Shown: in pieces, positions 15,921 through 27,423 of the stretch
Layout: every line of letters starts with the position of its first letter
How positions within the stretch are numbered: the stretch's first letter is position 1
Origin: Tetragonia tetragonoides
Taxonomy: Eukaryota; Streptophyta; Magnoliopsida; Caryophyllales; Aizoaceae
DNA: 64,000 nt
Reading direction: 5' to 3'
Assembly (NCBI GenBank): GCA_038025085.1
Contig: CM076154.1
Span: 17,644,001 to 17,708,000 of the forward strand
Position numbers and translations under genes: made by a program
The notes under the pieces: generated by a model
Database searches by the model: none
What the model was told of the DNA's origin: nothing
Seen by the model: the letters and a program-made list of their open reading frames with translations, nothing else

Positions 15921-18095
15921 GACAGTGGTGATCAGATGATGATAAAATAGGAATACAGGGCAGTGACCAGGGTATGGAATCCACAGTTTTAATTTATACG
16001 CGTTACATATTTGTCTCAGTCTGACCACCTTGATATTATTGTTCATATTGAAAAACCGGTCAGATCAATAATATATGTATGTGTAATTGACTACTCAGCT
16101 AAAATAATGCCCATGTGATGTTTTATTTATTGTATTGTTTGGCTTATCTTGAGTTACGACTTACGAGTCAAAGTTATCTAATTTTTTGTACAACTCTCAC
16201 GTTCGCCCTGGCAGGTACCGTATTAAGTTCAACCTGGATCGTGATGTTTTAGAGGCCCAGTGGTGGCATAAAAGCTAGAACTCTTGCATAATTAATACAG
16301 TAGCATGTTTTACAGGCAAAATAAAAACAAGAAAAGATAACAATGTTATATGTCCAACTCTCTTTACTTCTAAAAGAATTTTAATTAAAAAAATAGATTG
16401 ACAGCAAGGAGATTTGTTCTTGGGTCCCCTACACATCATATTCCTCACTTAACCACTGAACCAATAGGAGTAAGCTATGTATTTTAATCATACCATTTAG
16501 TATATATACTACAACTTTCTTCTGTTTTGAGCTCCCTGATGTGTTGGGCTCTGTGCGGTGGCACATGCCGCACACCCTCAGGGACGGCCCTGCAGTTTAA
16601 TAATAAGACTAAACATTACATGCTAATGACATCATGAAATGTCAAAAGTGGATTACGCTCCCTTTAGGTGGCCACATGAATCCTATTATAAGTTTTTAAG
16701 GATTATGTTTATTACAAGATATGCGATGCAGTAGTCTAAAATCGAACACATGATCTTTTATTGACAATGCTAAATCCGCTCTTTGACACTGCGTCGTATG
16801 CCACGAGGGCAATAACATTCATTGTCGTCAAACAGATTTGAGTCATAAAAACATCCCCAAGGGTAAGATGAATTCACATTGACAAACGACTCAATAGTTG
16901 TATACCCTCACCGTCCCAAGTTTGATTTTTTTATTTTTTTTTGGTTTAGATCATAGGCTCACAGCAGATTTACCCAAATTTTTTGGATCAAGACTAATCA
17001 TATTCGCAATGGATGAGCCCATGAAAAGATAAAGTGCTCTCAACAAGTCGTATTTTCATTCCTAAAATTTGAACCTTCCACCTTGACTAAGGGATGTATG
17101 TCCAACCACTCATTTGTTAGTTTATTTGGTTAAGGGATGAGAGTCCCAAATTTATATTTACATGGCATTTGTTAAGATACGTTAAATAAAGTTTGGGAAT
17201 TTTGACTATTAATTTGTGAAATTTTATAAAAATTTAAATAGTCTTGTTAGATTCATTTTAAATATTACTTTAAATATACTTTTTTTTATAAGTTTAATAT
17301 TTTATAAAATTAAAACTATTATATGGTCAAAGTAGTGTTTATAAACCGTATTAAGTCCAATGAAAAGATAAGCATGTGAGGAGGGAGTAATACATACGTA
17401 ATCCCTGAAGCTAGAACTTACTGTCGATTTTTGATTGATTTTTTTTGGGGGTTCATATAAAGCACAAAGCCAACATGTTTAACAATCACAAAACAAGGTT
17501 TAAGGCGGTCTTATAGTGATTATTGATGAGACGAGGGTCACTTTTTAGTAAAATAAGGATCACAGCTCATAATAAATGACCTATACACTTCTAGATCGTG
17601 AACCCATTTTTCTGTAAGTTGGTCTAGTTTTACACAATACTTGCTATTTTAACAATAAATTGAGTGAAAGAGCGAGAAATTGAACTTAGGATCTAATGTA
17701 CTATCAATTTAGAATTAAAAAAAAAAAGCCCAAAAAACATAATAATTTAAAGTATTTTCTGACCTTTTTTGTAATATTGATAATAGAGTACAAATTCTGG
17801 CAGCAATTAATCATGCTTGTTTGAGGCGTCTTACATTAAGACTGCCTCATATAAATTTTTGTGAAATTTGAATCTCTTGGGATTGTTTCTTCATAACTCA
17901 AATGTAATTATTTTTTTTTTTGGACGAGCAAGAAAGTTTCAAATGCAATTTTCTGTCACGCGTTCCAATCTGACATGCTATGAAAGAGTGTTTATACTTT
18001 ATAGCTAAAAATCCATCAAGCAAATCCACCTAGCTCAGTACCTCACTTCTTCGTGTTGGGGATAAACATTAACCCAACTACTGATATAGTACATA
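15921..18095. other. Intergenic region between the VOC paralogues
   Basis: No gene seen. 16376-16480 resembles a decayed SINE on the minus strand (A-box-like TGGTTCAGTGGTTAAG, B-box-like GAACAAATC). 17100-17390 resembles a truncated Stowaway (ends GGAGGGAGTAATA). Confidence 0.5.
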
Positions 18096-18351
18096 CTTCC
18101 TTTATTTCGGAAAAATGTTAACATTTATTTTTTAACAATCAAACTTTACAAACTTTGACTATTAATTTCGGAAAAAAATATAAGGAATTCCAATGTAAAA
18201 ATGCTATCATTGGATTCGTTTTAATTAGTACTTTCGAAAAATCTATTTTTTATAGTTTATGTATTCATATAAACACAAATATTTATAATCAAAGAAGTGC
18301 ACTGGAGACCGTAAAAAAATAAATATTAACATTTTTCAGAAACGGATGGAG
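18096..18351. mobile_element. Stowaway MITE
   Basis: Ends ACTTCCTTTATTTCGG and AACGGATGGAG, flanked by TA. The internal text CAAACTTTGACTATTAATTTC is shared with the copy at 19408. Confidence 0.7.
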
Positions 18352-18964
18352 TATTTTCTTATGCTTTTCTTCGACCAATTCGGGGATATACTTTAGCCAT
18401 CTTCTTTTGCTTCCATGCCACTAGTCACACGGTAAACAATAGTCCTAGCAATCATATTCATCGCAAGCCCCAGTGTTTATAGAGGTTTAGACGAACAGGG
18501 TATGCTAGTTTCAACTTAATCAATCAGTAATTACTTATTTTTTTGCTATACCAATCAGTAATTAGTTGATCAGTTAAGTTGTATCTCATTGTGCTCAATT
18601 TGTGTAGTACATTACTTTTTTCTTTGCTATTCATTTAGTTTAGATGAATTGAAAAAGACACTATATTATAGTCTTAGCCGTGGGCCTGCTTATTGTGGCC
18701 ATAAGGAAATCTTTGATTAATGGTTTTCAGTATATATGACAAAATAAACTCTGAAATAGACACTTGAGACTTAATGCTAGGAGAAAAAAAATCATATTGA
18801 TTTGGCTCAATACTGCTATTGTACCAAGAACAACATATTGTGTAGAAAGTTGCTAAATCAAAGAATAATAATCACTATAAATATCATTATGGATAACATA
18901 CATTGTATGAATATAAGCTGCAAATAAATCTGAATTGATTAACTGTCTTTCCAAGCTTCTTCTT

Positions 18965-20291
18965 TTAAAATGCAATGGTCATCATGTTTATCATTAAGCC
19001 CTCCATCATCTGCATCTCTACCTCGCTCGAGCATTGCAACTGATCTGAAGCACCATTGAAGGACGAAGAAGGCAGCTGATCTGTGGTAGTATCGTCGTTC
19101 GAAACCCGCCTTCTCAAAGGGCAAGTAGAAATGGGAAGAACAGGCAAATTATCACAGTTACAAATTTCCACCATGTAACCATCTGGGTCATGGAAAAAGA
19201 GTTGGTCAACTTTTACTCCTCCTTCCTCTACTTGGGCCGTCACGTATTCGATTTCCATCTCTTCTAACTGTTGGATCACTAGTTTCATGTCAGAGCTTTG
19301 GAATGAAATGTGGTTGGCCTTGGGATTTATACCTTCCTTTTTTCGTTGAAGGTTATCAGACTCAAGTAAATGAATGCCAATTCCATAGTTGAATAGCCTA
19401 AAAGATACTCCCTCCGTTTCACCAAGATGTTTACACTTTATTTTTCAAGGTCAAAGTTCACAAACTTTGACCATGAATTGGTGAAAAAATACAAAGATTT
19501 ATAATGTAAAAATGTTATTGTTAGATTCATTTTAAAGAATACTTTTGAAAACTTATACTTTTATAATTTATATATGCATGTAATTACAATTATGTACGGT
19601 CAAAGTGGTGCATTGGAGACCGCGAAAAAACAAATGTAAACATCTTCATAAAACGGAGGAAGTAGTATTCAATAATCATTATTAGTGAAACATAAAGCAT
19701 GTAGGTAAAAATGGTAAATGATTGGAGGAATATGCAATCAACTTCAAAAAAACTTATAGTTACCGTCGTCCCTCAAAAACCTTAACATATATACTTTTTG
19801 AAGGTCGGAGATAACTTTTGAAAAAATACAAAAATTTACCACGTAAAAATAATATTATTGTTAGATTCAATTGAAATGATATTCTTATAAATAATATTAT
19901 AATTCGAGTTATTTACAGTTAAAGTTGTGTTTTGAAGATCGTGAAAATACAAATGTAAGTTTTTTTCTGGGACGGATGGAGTACTAATTAATACCCAAAA
20001 AGAAAGAAGCGAGTAAATTACGGACCAAGCTCCTTCGAACTTGAATGAAGAAGGACGTTTAATGAGCATAAAACCCAAGACATCTTCATAAAATCTCACA
20101 GATTCAGCCACTGATTTACACACAAATGAGACATGGTTTAGAGATAGAAGAGGCAATGATCTTGACGATGATGATGAAGAATAATCACTACTAATACAAC
20201 TACTAGTACCATCATCATCACTAGATGATGAATAGTTGAGTATCTCTTCTTCTTCTAATATCCCTCCCATTTTAATAACACTACTCTTCAT
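18965..20291 (-). CDS. VOC-superfamily (glyoxalase I-like) protein, copy 2
   Basis: Paralogue of the gene at 14646-15818. Exons 20026-20291 and 18965-19397 give about 232 aa with the intron at the identical codon. The Ser/Asp-rich leader, single VOC domain (LSLNHVSFVCKS, FYEDVLGF, GIHLLESDN, NHISFQ, FFHDPDGYMVEICN) and C-terminal CSSEVEMQMMEGL are all conserved. The His/His/Glu metal-ligand pattern is intact. The copies differ mainly in the leader and the acidic tail. The 628-nt intron carries two Stowaway MITEs (19408-19662 and 19763-19981). Shared 3' and 5' flanks show that a whole gene segment was duplicated in tandem. The reaction is unknown beyond the family level. Confidence 0.85.
19408..19662. 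mobile_element. Stowaway MITE in the intron of VOC copy 2
   Basis: CTCCCTCCGTTTC at the left and AACGGAGGAAG at the right, flanked by TA; long internal pairing (ATGTTTAC / GTAAACAT). Confidence 0.85.
19763..19981. mobile_element. Second Stowaway MITE in the same intron
   Basis: Ends CCGTCGTCCCTC and GGGACGGATGGAG, flanked by TA. Diverged relative of the preceding element. Confidence 0.7.
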
Positions 20292-20393
20292 TATAACTCT
20301 CTTTTAGTAACTTGTAAGAAATTTGGGATTTTTGATTGTTGAAATGATTGTATTGATTGGGTTGCGTTGATCAGAAATGAGTAATGGTTTGCA

Positions 20394-20401
20394 TTTTTAT
20401 A
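20394..20401 (-). promoter_or_regulatory. TATA box of VOC copy 2
   Basis: TATAAAAA on the minus strand, about 103 bp upstream of the ATG at 20291, matching the position of the box in copy 1. Confidence 0.6.
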
Positions 20402-20562
20402 GGCAGCCAAGAGATGATAAAAATGGAAAGATAGAGGATATTTCGGTGTATGATGGGGCTGTGACTAGGATTATGGGACCAGCATCTTTACGCGCCTATC
20501 TACGTGACCACGGAAGTTAGCAAGAAGCCTAGTAGTCTAGTACTACTATCTTGACAATATGT

Positions 20563-20593
20563 ATGAGTTATGAGTTATGAGTTATGAGTTATG
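20563..20593. repeat. GAGTTATGA short tandem repeat
   Basis: Four to five copies of the 8-bp unit GAGTTATG. Confidence 0.85.
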
Positions 20594-20824
20594 ACGATCA
20601 ATAATGTTGACGTCCTCAACTAAATAGCACATGTGTGATGTGTCCCCTCCAAAAAAGAAGAAAAAAAAATAATATTTAGCACATGGGAATTTATTTTTTT
20701 TTTTAAAAATTGAAATTTTGCTTAATTTGACTTAAGAGTTACGAGTCAAGAATCTGATTTTGTATTAGTGTCCTTTTGCGTGCATTTAGGAAACATGCAA
20801 GACAAAAGGTTTTATGTTTTTTCA

Positions 20825-21092
20825 ATTGGGATGGGTTTTTTAGAATTAAACTGAATTGAAATGAACTGAACTGAACTGAATTCAATGCCATTGAAATGAA
20901 AACAATTGAATTGAACTAAATATCACTTAACTGAACTAAACTTCACTTTCTTTGTGAGACAAAATGTATGTTTTGAACTAAACACCATTGGACTGGACTG
21001 AACATCATTGATCTGAATTGAAAATCGACACGAGACTACTCATAAACCGAACTAAATTAAATCGGGTAAGCTTTAAAGAATACACCCTTACT
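20825..21092. mobile_element. GAACT-rich MITE
   Basis: Same family as 3751/4051: GAACTGAACT interior, GAGACAAAATGTATGTTTT core, and right end GGTAAGCTTTAAAGAATACACCC. Confidence 0.6.
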
Positions 21093-21520
21093 CAATAACT
21101 TTTATAGGCAAATGATGATGATTTTTGGGTTTATTTCATTAGCATTATTTGATTCACTGTTATTTCATTAGCATTGGTTGTAATTTTTGAGCAAACCAAC
21201 ACCAAAAATGTCGTCAAAGGAATGAAGATGAAATTGAATTGAAGATAAATGGAAATAATTAATTTACTAATGTGATGAAAAGTGTGATTGCGAATTTAGG
21301 ATGATGAAAGTTGAGGATCGTCTCGACGAGGTCCCATAGTGATGTAAGAGGAGAGAGAGAGAAAGATTGAAAGAAGGTATAGAGGTTAGTTATAATTTGA
21401 GCTCGTTATTATCATGTACAAAAAATGTTAGGAAGTGTCCCAGATCGACATATGACAAATTAGTTGCTTTCACTCTCATCTGTAGGTAGAACATGAGAGT
21501 CATTTCAATAATACAAGAAC

Positions 21521-21770
21521 TTGTGTGGATTTAGTTCACGGTGGATCAATGATCTAAATGTCACCCCATACTTCATCTGGAGCCATCCCTTTAATAGTGG
21601 AGTCACCCCTTATTTTTAGTGAAGCCACCCCTTTGACGCCACCCCTCTAATAGTGAATTCACCCCATATTTCACCGAGAGTTACCCCTCTGAATGTGAAG
21701 TCACCCCCTACTTTACATGAAGCCACCTCTCAAATATACTTGGTCCACGATAGACTAAGTCCACACAAGA
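21521..21770. mobile_element. MITE with ~21-bp phased CACCCC repeats
   Basis: Inverted ends TTGTGTGGATTTAGTTCACG and the complement near CTAAGTCCACACAAG. Between them, (C/T)CACCCC-type words recur at about 21562, 21584, 21604, 21626, 21640, 21660, 21682, 21702 and 21724, mostly 20-22 bp apart. No ORF. Confidence 0.65.
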
Positions 21771-21789
21771 CTAGCTGAGCTAAATCAAA

Positions 21790-22062
21790 ATTTTCACTTT
21801 ACTTTGTAACTAAGTCAAAATTTGCCACTATAAGTTTTGTGGACAAAATTACAAGTTGCCACTTTAAGTTTTGTGGCAAAATTCCAATTTATCAGTGGCA
21901 AAAAATATTCACCTCTCAATACCTATGTAAATGCCATAAAGAGATACTGTGTTGGAGTATTTGTGATAACCTTGTGGTAAATTTTTTGTTTTGTTATAAT
22001 TATGACAATTTTTGCTTTATTGTGACAAAAAAAATGTCACTAGTTCTATTTTTTTATAGTGT
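21790..22062. mobile_element. CACTA-like terminal fragment
   Basis: Repeated GCCACT / TTGTGGCAAAATT words followed by TTTTTTTATAGTG, which reads CACTATAAAAAAA on the other strand. Resembles a CACTA subterminal region; the partner end was not identified. Confidence 0.35.
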
Positions 22063-22786
22063 ATTATTTATTCAGTATAGTTCAGTTTAGTTTAATTTTG
22101 TTTTGGTAAACAAAAAACACACTCAAATGGCATGGTCAGTTCTTTACCTATATAAAATAAGATACCATACCATGTCTTGAAATGGGCAAACACTTAACAT
22201 TGACAAACTACTCTATAGTCCAGCAGCATATCAAGATCAGTCTATCCAAGAAAAAAAGCGAAGCCTATTTGATGGTTGTCAATTACTAAAATATAAGGCT
22301 AATCATTAACATTTTAACATTTAATATTGATTAGAATAATCTGAGTCGTTAGTAATTTACTTTAAAAAAAAACACACAAGTTATTTGTACATTTTAGGCA
22401 TGACTAAATAGTTTGTAATTCGTAATTAGTTATAACATATTATTAGTATCACCTAAGTACAACATTAGTTAAACTCAAATAAAAATTCAATAATTTATAA
22501 TGATTAACCCTAATTTACGATGGTTGGAAACCACCGAAAAAATTTTCAAGTCACATTTATAAAATAACTCTTCGTATCAATACCAGACTCCTAATAAAAT
22601 ATTGCCCTTCTTTTTTAATTTTAAGGCATAATCCCCTCCCCTTGCCCAACTTATAGTAGCTCTCCAATTTATCGTCATACAATACTTCTTGCAAATCGTT
22701 TAACAAATCACTTTACTATTAATTATTTAAAAAATAGTGGAGTCGGTATTATCATCATTTTTTACTATTATAATCACAACAATACC

Positions 22787-22899
22787 CATTAAGAATATCT
22801 TGATCTATTAGTTAATATTAAGGTGTTGAATGTATTAGGTTTCATGTTCGATTCCCCTCCCAAATATATTACCTTTGTGCAGTTCTACCTCATCTGAAT

Positions 22900-22936
<37 letters not shown>
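22787..22936 (+). mobile_element. tRNA-derived SINE with poly(A) tail
   Basis: A-box-like CTTGATCTATTAGTTAAT, then B-box-like GTTCGATTCCCC at about 22847, ending in about 44 A residues (22893-22936). This is the layout of a plant SINE. A target duplication is not clear. Confidence 0.6.
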
Positions 22937-22939
<3 letters not shown>

Positions 22940-25900
22940 CTAGAATACAGAATTGACACAAGGTGGACGGTCATCGAAGGATATATCTGGATATTTTGTT
23001 AAACAATCTAACAAATCGTCAATTTTTGAGTGGCTTTGAATATGTGCCAACTACTTTGAGACACGAGGAGTAAACTTATGCGATGCAACTCTATTTTCTT
23101 TCTTTTTTTCTTTTGTTCGATGAATAGGAATTTCCTATGCCATTTGGGCCATGCTCATTGTCTTGTCTAAAAAGGGTATCTCAGCACACGACCTTGTTAA
23201 TTCCAAACTAAATTTTCTATGATTGTTTGATAGTAAGCTCACAACGACCTAACGTCACAAGTCATAGTTTGTTTACTAACGAACCAAGCCATAAATGATG
23301 GATTAGCTGTGATTATGGGCATGTTATTTAGAATTTATCCCGTCAGTTCAGTTCACTACGATTTCAATTTCGTTTAGTATAGGGGTAATCTCATGTCAGT
23401 GTAGTTCAGTAATGTTCAAGTCAATCCAGTATATTCAGTTCAAAAACATATTTTTTGTCTCACATACAAAGTGGTGTTAAGTTCAATTCAGTTTGGCACT
23501 ATAGTCATATAAAAATTGAGGAATGTATAAGACATCTCGTTCTAATATTCGGGCTGAAACTAGTTTTAGCTAATAAAAGTCCTTGTCATCAACTTAAAGT
23601 ACATTATTATTGTTATGTTTACAAATGGCACAAACAAGAAATTATGCATCTCCAACCGTCAAAAAAAAGGAAAAGAAAGTATACATCTCCAACCCTATTG
23701 AGAAAGCTTGAGTAGGGAAAAGGGAACTTAACCACTAGACTTTCTTAGATCTTGTGTGGGAAGAGATTAGCAGCAGGCTTGGATCCTTTGTGGTACCACA
23801 GAAATAGGAGAGGTTTTGGAAAATTTGAAATTTAGGAGGAGAGAGAAAGAGAAAAGAAGGGGACAACACCAAAACTTGAACAGCAGAGAATCTTGGCTCG
23901 AGATTAGCTTATCAAGACTCCAAGCCTTCCAATTGATTTTAGCTATTACAAAAAAAGCATATATTTATATCCAACCTAGTCAGTACTCATTAACCTCTCG
24001 TCTCGGTATCAAGCTAGGCGCCAGCCCCTTTGAGAAAGGCTAGGCAAAGCAAAGCAGTAGAGATTTATAAGGGTCAGATTTCAATTTACATTCACAAAAT
24101 AACAAACTGGTTTGATGCATTAAGTTTAGTTGTTTTTCTTTTTCCTTGTAATGTACACAAAAACTTGTATAAGACGGTCTTTACTCTAATATAAGGAAAA
24201 TTTCAATTGAAGAAATAAATCGTCTTCAATCGAGGAAGACGCTCGACTATAATCCCGAATCACCAAGAACAAGAATTGAACAAAATCAAGAATAGGTACA
24301 TAACATCACAAGCTTTTATGTATTACTAATAGATAGGTGTTTAATCAGTTGTCAAAACAGTATATAAACTCGCTGCTTTCACAACATACACATGCATTCC
24401 ACATCATTGCGATTCGACAACTATAATTGATCTAACATTCACATGCATTCCATACCGTTAGACATCAACCATGACCATTCATCTTCCACCATGTCTCGAC
24501 AAGCGTCAATAACTAGTGTTGATGTCAGAGCTGCAAGAAACAGATCCAGGGAAGAGCAATGTAAAAGAACTCATTGCTAAAGGGACAGACTTCTGGTGAT
24601 CGATCACTTGTCAATTGTCATAACGGGAACAAAGTTGGCTCTCCATTGGAGATAGATCACTATGTAGCAAGTCTTGCACATTACAGTAGGACAGCCCAGG
24701 TTTCAGAAACAACTGTAGAACTGAACAAAGGAAACTGGCATTTTCTAGTCCGCTGAACACAAACAACTATAATTTATCTGACATTCTTAACAGGATGAAG
24801 ACTTGGCAGCCAAATTGAATAAAAGTCAGTATAAAATTTCTGTGCGGTTCTGTTCCCAATTTTACACCATAGAATACGTTAATACATTCTGGGTACCGCG
24901 AAGAACAGCACAAACACCGCGGGAAAATTATAATGAGATCAGAAATGTAATAATGCATGTGCATGTGCATGTGTGCAAGAGAGAGGGTAACTGGATAAGT
25001 TCTTGTTATAGTTCAGCAGCTAGTCAATCAAGCCAACATGGGTCATTACTCATGAGCATTATCCTTCTTGCAGCAATAGCAGACTAATCCCAATGCATCA
25101 AGGGTGTCCCTCGCTCTCTGCGCGAAAGCATTACATGTTAACAAATGACACTTCACATATCCAAAATGAGCTTACCTATATATAATGCGCAAAAATCAAT
25201 TTCTATCTCTTCCTACTTAGCCAATCTTTGTACATTACAAGGCTGAGGAAGAAAATAACTCTGGCTTATAAGTCCGCAAGTTTCCACAAAGCTAATACCA
25301 CCATGATGCACAAACTACATCTCCAAGCCTCAACCTTACCCAAGAAAAAAACTCTTGACTATTTTGCTACTAAGTGTGATTCAGGTGAGAACAGTAATAC
25401 TACAAGAGAAAACAACCAAAATTCAAATCCAACTCCAAACCCTCTCAAGAACGGTAGACGATGTTAAGCCTCTCATTCTTCCACAAGGGGATAGCACTTC
25501 AAACATCAGATCAAATTTCACACATGCATACATGTATTCTTCAGAAAACATAAAGAACTGGTAAAAACTAGCAATAAAATAACTAGATTAGCCAACTTTG
25601 ACCTTGTATACATATCTTAGGGTGGTTACTGTAGAGCAGGTACAGTTCTTTGCTGCGTTATTTCGAGCAGATTGTATCATAAAGGTGTAGATGAAGGAGC
25701 CAAGGATCCTCCATGGCCAGATATAATCACAAAATCATGTAGAAACAAATATTTACATAAGCATTTCTGCATGTACAGAAAGAGACAGAAAGTTGGAGAA
25801 CACTCAAACATTTGGGGTAGCCTAAGGAATATGGAGATATCAGTACCCAACTAGCATTCCTATTTCCTTGGTTTCAGTCGAGCAGAGAAAAAACAAAGCA

Positions 25901-26428
25901 AATCCTGAGAAGATCAACTCTTTTTAATGAAAATGCCACAAACTTTAGCAAAACTTGCATAAGAATTGACAATAAGTCATGTAATTTTATTATAAATCAA
26001 TCTCTTATGGGTTACCCAAAACTACAACATGCAGAACAGATAATTTGTTCTGCACAAGAAATTCAACCACCAACTCTCACAAAGATGACATTTAAAATAA
26101 CAAGTCAATTCATAGTATTTTACACTGATCCCATATCCAACCCTTAACCGGTTAACCCAAATTTACAGGCATCATAAAATAGCATTCTGCATTCAGTTCC
26201 AATAAATCCCAAACTGAACAGGAGGTTGATTCAAGGTCTTGAATATAATCCATCCAGTCATCAATTCCAAAACTTACATTCATGAATTGGGAAATCTTAT
26301 ATATCCCTACTGTCTTAAAAAATTTGCTTCTTCAGTGATCTGATAGGGAGGGGGTGGTGTAAGGGTGGCAGGAGTGAAAAATGAAGATTTCAAATTACTT
26401 CCTGTCTTCTTCTCGGTATATATACATA
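22937..26428. other. Gene-poor interval
   Basis: No gene recognised on either strand. 23330-23530 holds another GAACT-type MITE (AAAACATATTTTTTGTCTCACA core). The small ORFs at 23455-25854 show no known motif. A short GCATGT repeat lies near 24955. Confidence 0.45.
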
Positions 26429-26714
26429 GGCTATGTTTGGCACGAACAACTAGCTTTTTAATAAAAGCTACAGCTTGAAGCTTGCAGCTAATATTGTTTA
26501 CTCTCTGGTACCAAATAGTTTGCCATTAGATTTTCACCTTGCTCCTACAGCTACAGCTAATTTTGTGAAAGCTATCCCTACAAGTTTTCACCTGCATCTA
26601 CAGTTACAGCTAGTTTATTAGCATTTTGTAGTACTTTTTAGCAGTTTTCTACTAATTTCTTTCATTAATTTACATTTGACTGTTACAGCTACAACTAGTT
26701 TTGCCAAACATAGT
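26429..26714. mobile_element. MITE (GGCTATGTTTGGCA ends)
   Basis: Left GGCTATGTTTGGCA, right TGCCAAACATAG. The interior is rich in imperfect ACAGCTACAGCTA words. The right end abuts the target duplication of the next SINE. Confidence 0.7.
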
Positions 26715-26729
26715 TGTATTGGATAATGT

Positions 26730-26891
26730 GAAGTTGCCAATGGTCGTCGCATTTCGGATCTCGGGTCAAACGGAAACAGCCTCTCTGTGAGACTCTCACA
26801 GGGGTAAGGCTGCGTACAACCGACCCCCCCTCACCCCGCCTAGGTGGGAGCCTCTTTGGAGGCACTGGGGTAATGTTGATGTTGATGTGTG
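26730..26891 (+). mobile_element. Plant SINE with exact 19-bp target duplication
   Basis: Contains the common plant SINE segment GGTAAGGCTGCGTACA..GACCCCCC and ends in a GTTGATGTTGATG tail. Identical 19-bp flanks starting TAGTTGTATTGG lie at 26711-26729 and 26892-26910, showing target-primed insertion into the edge of the MITE at 26429-26714. Confidence 0.88.
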
Positions 26892-26972
26892 TAGTTGTAT
26901 TGGATAATGTATTCGATTCTATTAGTTTTTAAAAAAATGAATCAGGTCCTTAATTCCAAAAAAAATAAAGTT

Positions 26973-27010
26973 TTTTCATCAGAAATAAAGTTTTTTCATC
27001 AGAAATAAAG
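26973..27010. repeat. Short tandem repeat
   Basis: TTTTTTCATCAGAAATAAAG repeated in tandem. Confidence 0.8.
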
Positions 27011-27245
27011 TTAAGTCCTTTAATTCCGAAAAGGATGGAAATTCAGTGCCTACCTGAGCTGTTAGTTCAGATATTTTGATTGGCTGGGTTAACAATTTCT
27101 CTACTTTTGCCTCATTCAACGAGATGACATTTATTGTAGCCTACAACTACAGCTTCCCTACGTAGTTATCTTGAGAATGTCCAATACACTCAAAATTACA
27201 GTTCAGAAGTATTTACATAGAAGGAATATTACTGGATTCTCCAAG

Positions 27246-27423
27246 CAGTGACGGACGCAGGAATCACCATGGAAGGGCGAAGCCAAAACTTGAGAGGGGG
27301 CGAGAGAGGGAGGGAGATTATACATTTGGGGAAACTATTGGTAAACTAATGGAAAAAATGTCTGGCCACAAGGACGGGAGCCCCTCGTCCTCCCCCCCCC
27401 CCCCCCCCCGGTATCCGCCCTTG
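27246..27423. mobile_element. hAT-type MITE
   Basis: Ends CAGTGACGGACGC and CCGCCCTTG (inverse CAAGGGCGG). Flanked by CTCCAAG on both sides (27239-27245 and 27424-27430; 8 bp with one mismatch), as for hAT elements. Contains a poly(C) run near 27393. Confidence 0.65.

Noticed and set aside
21521..21770. CRISPR-like array of phased repeats
   Set aside because: Repeats are 6-10 bp words at ~21-bp spacing inside a MITE with inverted ends, in a plant genome; no conserved repeat of 24-40 bp, no spacers and no cas genes.
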